Positions 26,701 through 35,700 of a stretch of DNA of 64,000 nt are shown here, in pieces. Below the pieces are notes generated by a model, which was not told where the DNA came from, ran no database searches, and saw only the letters and a list, made by a program, of their open reading frames with translations. Where the stretch lies: the NCBI RefSeq assembly GCF_026914265.1, contig NC_069134.1, positions 68,503,594-68,567,593 of the forward strand, in the 5' to 3' direction. The DNA is from Mya arenaria (taxonomy: Eukaryota > Mollusca > Bivalvia > Myida > Myidae). A program made the translations under genes and the position numbers. The stretch's first letter is position 1. Each line of letters begins with the position of its first letter.

Positions 26701-29700
26701 GGTTGTTTTTTCATGTGATTTCTAAGATTTGAAGTTCCACCACAATATACCAGTTTAACCTTACACAAATGACACACAACACTTTTTCCATCCTCGGATT
26801 TTGTGAAATACTTCCAAACACTTGAAGTCAATGTTGGAGGCATATCTCCGTAGTCGTGATACAGGAATAACGATTAATAATTCAAAACACAATTACAAGA
26901 TGCAAAATGGTGGAAATTTGATTGAAAAGTGAAAAGATAAACAAATTTGTTTTTGTATTTATTGTTCAGATAGTAATAATTTCTTCATGCATATTCATCA
27001 AAAATACGATTGGTCATTAATAGCTTTGATTGCACGACCCTTAACTTGTGATTGGACGATCAATTCCTACGGATTAATGATCAATCCGTTTAATATCAAC
27101 TAGTGCCAATTAGTGTCAATTAAGCACATCTGAGATCATAAAACAACACTTGTCATTGTAAACAGGGTCATAGAACTTCACAAAGTGCTGCACAAGGACA
27201 CAATATCACGGACCAAGTGTGCAAACTCCCAATTAGCAGACGATTTGTTACACATACCCGCTTCGTGACAGACACTGTTGATCATCTGAAATATTTCATC
27301 TGAAAAGTTTTATAACAATTGCTATGTCTCTGCTAAGCTATTTCATTGAAATTTTTATTCTTAACGAATATTCGAATACCCATTTTGGTATCCGAATACT
27401 TGTGTGATATCCGGATACTCGGATATTCGCTTCCATCCCTACTAGCAACCCGATTCTTATTGATTTTACTAAAGCATGTTAGATACCAACTTTCTTGCAT
27501 TGTAAAGTAACACGTGACATTTGCTGCATGAGTGGTTCCCGTTTTACAGCTGTCGCTTCATGAAAGGACATCGTAGCAGCGCCGACGAGCGGGGCAACAG
27601 TGGCGGTAGTAACTATGCAGGCTCCGCCTCTCGGTACGATTTACTTCAGATTTAATCGAATGACGGTCTTGATTGTAGAATGTAGAATGCATGCAACAGC
27701 AAATTAAACCAAGTCATTCAAAAAGTAACTATGTTATTGAAAAGACCTGTGTTTCTTGAAATCATGGATTTTTTTGAATAATATTTTCATGATTTTAAAA
27801 CTGTTTCGAAAAACTTATTTGTTCTAGACTACTAGCTGGATGCCTCAGTTGTCTGTGTACTTATTTACTTACAAATTACTCATTTCATGTATAAGGAAGT
27901 TATGAAACGCCATAAAAGTTTAAGTCAACTTAAGAGCAAACACTTTATCTCAACTCTTAGCATGTGCAATATAACAATTGCATATCAAGTTGTCCTAAGT
28001 GGTTTCTTGTCCCCTGCTTTTCCTTATTCACGGGCATGTATACGTTTAAACTAGCCAGTCATGTTTTGCTTAAATAATATCATACAGCAGATGTACTAAG
28101 AAAACAAGTTAATATCTATTCCAAACCTCTACCCCATAATCTCCGGGCCAATCAACTTTACCCGTGCCACGCTTGTTGCAGATCCGTTAACGGGGAGCGG
28201 AACTCAATCCACAAACATCTCGTTTTCACAATATTCGTGGCGGAAATTCTTTTCCTTGCTGGTATACAAAATACGGATGATAAGGTATGTATTATAATCA
28301 AGGGTGATATTGGTCTAGTGGTAGAGGTTGTGGGTTCGATCCCCGTCAGGTCGTGGATGATATTGTGGTCAGCCTATCATTCAAAAGATTGCGGGTTTGA
28401 TCTCCGCTAGATTGAGGGGATATTGTGGTATAGATGTCCGCCCATTTACCAAAAGGTTGTGGGTTCGATCCCCGCCAGGTCGAGAGTAATATAGCGGGAT
28501 AGTTGTCCGCCTCACATCTAATAGCCTGTGGGTTTGATCCTCGCCATGTCGAGAGTGATTTATCGGTATAGTTTTTCCGCCCCACATCAAATAGGTTGTG
28601 AGTTCGATCCCCGCCAGGTTGAGAGTGATATAGCGGTATAGTTGTCCGCCCAAACTCTAATAAGCAGTGGGTTCGATCCCCGCCAGGTTGAGAGTGATAT
28701 AGCGGTATAGTTGTCCGCCCCACATCTAATAGGCTAGCAGTGTAGCAGTGGTCTAGTGGAATAGGTGTCTACCTCTCAACCCAAGAGGTTGTGGGTTCAT
28801 TCACCACCAGGGGAACTTTTGCATTGCCACTCAAAATGGACAGCAGTACTGGTTTCTACCATCGACCGTTGTTCTATAATCAGTTATCGTCGCCCTCGTG
28901 AAAAAATGCTTATATACACAGTTGTACTTGAATTATTTATATCTGCGAACAATCCAAACTTGTGTTAATGTTAGAACCAAATATTTTCAGTTTCATATAC
29001 AAGTATGTAATGCCAGATCTGTGACATTTGAAGTAGACTATATGTTATGTGAAATGGTGGCGAACTGCCGATATCTGTTGGTTTGTCATGGCATGCCTAT
29101 TAAAGTCCAGTTTAGAGGCCAGTTTAAAGGCCTAGTTTAAGAAATGTTTGGCCTGCTGTGCATCTCCTCTATAGTGCGCTGGTGTCACAGTAGGGGCCAT
29201 TTCCTGTGTATTTGTTTATTGGCTCAGGGCCATTTAGGGTTGATATATTTTGAGTAGATAATCGCATTGTCTGACTAAAACATATAAACAATATGCATAT
29301 CTAATGTATTTATTAATTAAACTGATTGGAAATAAATGATAAACCAAAACGAGTGATAAGTATTTAAATAGATACATAATATATATCTTTAAATCCATTT
29401 TAAATGCATTGTCACCATTTTTATATCCAAATTGTGAAGCATCCTGGTTAAATAATATTTATTGGCTATTATATATAACATTACTTTTAATATTATTCAA
29501 AGGGATGGTAACAATAAGTTTATTATCAATTGAACAACAACAACAACAACTAAAAGACATCTACAAATAAAAGACATGTATTGTCCATTTCTATATTATA
29601 TAACACATCTACAACTGCACAGCTGGACACTTGAATCGGAGATCTGATAAGAAGCACAAGGCGATTAAGATAACTATCAATACACAGAAGTTGCGTACAA

Positions 29701-32700
29701 TACACGTTTTTTGTGTGTGCGTGTGCGTGCGCGTGTGCGTGTGCGTGTGTGTGTTTTAATCCCCCGCTGTGCATCGACTGCTTATTGCACTGGTGTGACC
29801 ACAGTTTTCAAATTCCTGTCTATTTGTAAATTGGCTTATGGGGTATTTAAAGTTGACACTTTTAGAGTAGATAATCGCATTGTCTCACAAATACTTTACT
29901 AATTCTTGTTTAAACAAAATGCATGACGTATAACATTACTCTCTTTATTCTAAAGCACTACAATAATAAATAAAATATAACTTGGAGAAGTGAACAAAAT
30001 ATACCAGTATGATATTAAGATGTTTTGTTCATTTCCTTTAATAAATCTACCATTACTTCAAAGTAACCCAGCAGGACACTCAGATCTGAGATCTGAAAAA
30101 CAGCATAGGGCAATAAAGATTCAGCTCAAAACACAGAAGATGTGTACTATACAATGACTTTGGGAGGTGGGCCACTTATAAAAGGCTTAAACTAGGCCTT
30201 TAATGTCACACGTTAGTTTGAAATAGGCCCCTTGTCAGATTAATCGGGACAAACATGTTTTTTTAACTTATGATGTACTATCAGTAATATTTAAACATTT
30301 TTTCTGTAATGACGTCATATTTCAGATCGCATGTGCGGTGATCGCGGGGGTGCTGCACTTCTTCTTCACATCAAGTTTCTTCTGGATGTTGCTAGAGGGT
30401 ATTCACATCCTCATCATGCTCATCCAGGTGTTTGATGCCGCCAGGTCAAGATTCAAATACTACTATCTCGTCGGATATGGTACGTATCCTGGACAAATAC
30501 TTCCATCACGTCGGATATGGTACGTATCCTGGACAAATACTTCCATCACGTCGGATATGGTACGTATCCTGGACAAATACTTCCATCACGTCGGATATGG
30601 TACGTACCGTGGTAAAATACTACAAACCTCGTCGGATATGGTATGTTTTGTGGTAAGTCAATAGTGAAATACTACAACCTTGTCGAATATGGTACGTATC
30701 TTGGCAGGTTAAGGGTCAAATACTACTTTCTCGTCGTAAATGGTACGTACCTTGGTCAAATACTACTTCATCGTCGGATATGGTACGTATCGTTGCCGGT
30801 CAAGGGTTAAATACTAATATCTGGTCTGATATGGTACGTTCCGTGGCCGGTCAGACACTACTATCTTGTCGGATATGGTACGTATCGTAGCCGGTCAAAC
30901 ACTTATTTCTTGTCGGATAAGGAACGTTCCTTGGTAAAATACTACTTCTTCGTCGGATAAGGTACGTATCGTTGCCGGTCAAACAATACTACCTTGTTGG
31001 ATATGGTACATATCGTAACAGGTCAAACACTAATATCTTGTCGGATATGGTACGTATCGTAGCCGGTCAAACACTACTATCTTGTCGGATATGGTACGTA
31101 TCGTAGCCAGTCAAACACTTCTATATTGTTGGATATGGTACGTATAGAGGCCGGTCAAACACTACTATCTTGTCGGATATGGTACGTATCGTAGTCGGTC
31201 AAACACTACTATCTTGTCGGATATGGTACATATCATAGCCGGTCAAACACTACTATCTTGTCGGATATGGTACGTATCGTAGCCGGTCAAACACTACTAT
31301 CTTGTCGGATATGGTACGTATCGTAGCCGGTCAAACACTACTATCTTGTCGGATATGGTACGTATCGTAGCCGGTCGAACACCACTATCTTGTCGGATAT
31401 GGTACGTATCAATGCTGGTCAAACACTACTATCTTGTCGGATATGATACGTATCGTAACCGGTCAAACACTAATATTGTGTCGGATATGCTACGTATCGT
31501 AGCCGGTCAAACACTAATATTGTGTCGGATATGGTACGTATCGTAGCCGGTCAAACATTATTATCTTGTCGGATATGGTACGTATCGTAGCCGGTCAAAT
31601 ACTACTATCTTGTCGGATATGGTACGTATAGAGGCCGGTCAAACACTACTATCTCTTCGGATATGGTACGTATCGTAGCCGGTCAAACACTACTTTCTTG
31701 TCGGATATGGTATGGTACGTATCGTAGCCGGTCGAACACTACTATCTTGTCGGATATGGTACGTATCAAAGCTGGTCAAACACTACTATCTTGTCGGATA
31801 TGGTACGTATCGTAGCCAGTCAAACACTACTATCTTGTCGGATATGGTACGTACCGTAGCCAGTCAAACACTTCTATCTTGTTGGATATGGTACGTATAG
31901 AGGCCGGTCAAACACTACTATCATGTCGGATATGGTACGTATCGTAGCCGGTCAAACACTACTATCTTGTCGGATATGGTACGTATCATAGCCGGTCAAA
32001 CACTACTATCTTGTCGGATATGGTACGTATTGTAGCCGGTCAATTACTACTATCTTGTCGGATATGGTACGTATCGTAGCCGGTCAAACACTACTATCTT
32101 GTCGGATATGGTGCGTATCGTAGCCGGTCGAACACTACTATCTTGTCGGATATGGTACGTATCGTAGCCGGTCAAACACTACTATCTTGTCGGATATGAT
32201 ACGTATCGTAGCCGGTCAAACACTAATATTGTGTCGGATATGATACGTATCGTAGCCGGTCAAACACTACTTTCTTGTCGGATAAGGTACGTTCCTTGGT
32301 AAAATACTACTTCTTCGTCGGATAAGGTACGTATCGTTGCCGGTCAAACAATACTACCTTGTTGGATATGGTACATATCGTAACCGGTCAAACACTAATA
32401 TCTTGTCGGATATGGTACGTATCGTAGCCGATCAAACACTACTATCTTGTCGGATGTGGTACGTATCGTAGCCAGTCAAACACTTCTATTTTGTTGGATA
32501 TGGTACGTATAGAGGCCGGTCAAACACTACTATCTTGTCGGATATGGTACGTATCGTAGCCGGTCAAACACTACTATCTTGTCGGATATGGTACGTATCA
32601 TAGCCGGTCAAACACTACTATCTTGTCGGATATGGTACGTTTCGTAGCCGGTCAAACACTACTATCTTGTCGGATATGGTACGTATCGTGGCCGGTCAAA

Positions 32701-35700
32701 CACTAATATCTTGTCGGATATGGTACGTATCGTAGCCGGTCGAACACTACTATCTTGTCGGATATGGTACGTATCAATGCTGGTCAAACACTACTATCTT
32801 GTCGGATATAATACGTATCGTAGCCGGTCAAACACTTATATTGTGTCGGATATGCTACGTATCGTAGCCGGTCAAATACTATTATCTTGTCGGATATGGT
32901 ACGTATCGTAGCCGGTCAAACACTACTATCTTGTCGGATATGGTACGTATAGAGGCCGGTCAAACACTACTATCTTGTCGGATATGGTACGTATCGTAGC
33001 CGGTCAAACACTACTATCTTGTCGGATATGGTACGTATCGTAGCCAGTCAAACACTTCTATCTTGTTGGATATGGTACGTATAGAGGCCGGTCAAACACT
33101 ACTATCATGTCGGATATGGTACGTATCGTAGCCGGTCAAACACTACTATCTTGTCGGATATTGTACGTATCATAGCCGGTCAAACACTACTATCTTATCG
33201 GATATGGTACGTATCGTAGCCGGTCAAACACTACTATCTTGTCGGATATGGTACGTATCGTAGCCGGTCAAACACTACTATCTTGTCGGATATGGTGCGT
33301 ATCGTAGCCGGTCGAACACTTCTATCTTGTCGGATATGATACGTATCGTAGCCGGTCAAACATTAATATTGTGTCGGATATGGTACGTACCGTAGCCGGT
33401 CAAACACTATTATCTTGTCGGATATGGTACGTATCGTAGCCGGTCAAACACTACTATCTTTGTGGATATGGTACGTATAGAGGCCGGTCAAACACTACTA
33501 TCTTGTCGGATATGGTACGTATCGTAGCCGGTCAAACACTACTTTCTTGTCGGATATGATACGTATCGTAGCCGGTCGAACACTACTATCTTGTCGGATA
33601 TGGTACATATCAAATCTGGTCAAACACTACTATCTTGTCGGATATGGTACGTATCGTGGCCGGTCAAACACTACTATATTGTCGGATATGATACGTATCT
33701 TGGCCTGTCGAACACTCGTATATTGTCGGACATGATACGTATCGTTGCCGGTCAAACACTACTATATTGTCGGATATGATACGTATCTTGGCCTGTCACT
33801 ACTACCTCGTCGGATATGGTACGTATCGTAGCCGTTCGAACACTATTACCTCGTCGGGTCCGACTTAGTTTTGCGGTTTGAATAATGCGTATAAGTAATC
33901 AAACACACACTAAACAGCAGTTTGTCTTTGAGGCACTATGTCGACAGATTGTATCACTAAAAATAAACCTATTACAAATCGTAATTGCATTTGTTTTTAG
34001 GTACTTGATACTCTAAATGTGTATTCTGCATTGGATGGATAAATTCTGTATTATAACTAGGTTCTTGATAGAAATGTATTTCCCTATTGCATACATTTGT
34101 TATACCCGTAGAACTGTACGTATTGTATATTTTTTTCTCAGTAAACCAGTTTTTTTTTTATAATTAATGTTACATATGAGCACAATTAGTTAATTTCATT
34201 ATGCAAATGTTTTATTATTTTTTTCAGGATTCCCGCTTTTGATTGTTGGAATATCTGCTCTTGTTTATCATGATGGATATGGAACTGAGAAATAGTGAGT
34301 TGTTCTTTCCTAACAATCATCTTTACAACAATATGGATTTAAATGAGTTGTTTCATTGTATAAAAGAAAATGTGAATTGTAATATATTAGTATGTGACTT
34401 ACCTTATATGGCGGTTCCTTTTGCAGTTGTTGGTTGACATCGGACAAAATGTTTTTATGGAGCTTCGCCGGTCCCGTAGCATTTATATTACTCGTACGTA
34501 TGTTGAAAAATAGCTGTTGTTGTTGTTGTTGTTGTTTTGATACCTTTTGTAAATACTTCTTCGTAAATACTTTTAGCACTTTTCAGACTGATTTGGACTG
34601 TAACTCAGTCTTTATACCCCCGACAAACGAAGTTTGAGGGAGTGTATATTGGAGGAACCCGTTGGATAGTCGGCCGTTGCATTTTTCCTTTTTCGAAGTA
34701 TAACTTGAAAACTACTGAATGGAATTTAAATAGTAAAGCACAACGAACAAAAGTGCAGTGTACACGAACCATAACCTCCCTTTGTTACTTTTCTTGTCCG
34801 GAGCATTATTTAAAAACTACTTGATGTAATTTAATTAAACCTCATAGATGGTTAAGCGAGGAAGTGCAGTGTACAAGAACCAAAGCTCTATTTCTGCTTA
34901 TCGCAGAGTTATTGTCCTTTGTTACCTTGTATTGTTTGGAGCATAACTTCAAAACAACCTGATAGAAATCATCAAAAATTCATACAATGATAGAACATAA
35001 CGAGAGAAAGTGCAATGTTCAAGAACCATAACTATATTTTAGCTAACTACATCATTATTCCCCTTTATTACCTTTTCTTGTCAGTACCGTAACTTCTTAA
35101 GTACTCAATGGATTTAAACGAAACAACATACATTGGTTAATCATGATAAGTGGAAATGCAGTGTGGAATAACCTCGGAGTTACGGACTCTTTTGAAAGAA
35201 GGAGTTTGCCATTCCTGTGTCCAGGCAAAATTCGGGGTATGCTTCATTCACACGACAGCTCTAGTTTTATTCAAATTCCATTTTATTGCTTTAAAAAATG
35301 TGCGCTTCAATCCTATAATATGATAATTGTAAGGAACAAAAGCCCGTTTGACATTTAAAAGTAGTAACAAAAGACGTGTACATGTAATGTTTGTTAGAGA
35401 GTTGTTCTATGAACATTCGCTTTACATTATTTATACATTCCCGTACTTCTTGGTGGGATTTACGATTCGGATGAACAGTTTGTATTTATCTTCCATATTG
35501 CAGGTGAACCTGTTGATATTGATATACGCCATGACAGCGGTGTGTAAACATTCAGAGTATGTTTTCACGAAGGACAAGTCCCCGACAGGAAACATAAGGT
35601 CGGTGGATAATTGGTCTCTATGATTAAGAAACAATATGTGTTTCTGCAATGAACCAGTTCTGTGGATATAATGTATGAACATAACAGGAGATTCGCTGGA

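Noticed and set aside
26577..26843. BED zinc-finger ORF as a host gene
   Set aside because: It lies within a hAT element bounded by an 8-bp target duplication and lacks the rest of a transposase, so it is a transposon remnant.
28305..28740. Possible cluster of tRNA genes
   Set aside because: Box B is present but the units cannot form a full cloverleaf with acceptor and anticodon arms; they resemble SINE heads.
30338..33779. Plus-strand ORFs such as [20 protein letters not shown]
   Set aside because: Only the first 140 bases of 30338-30664 are true exon; the rest is the 44-bp minisatellite.
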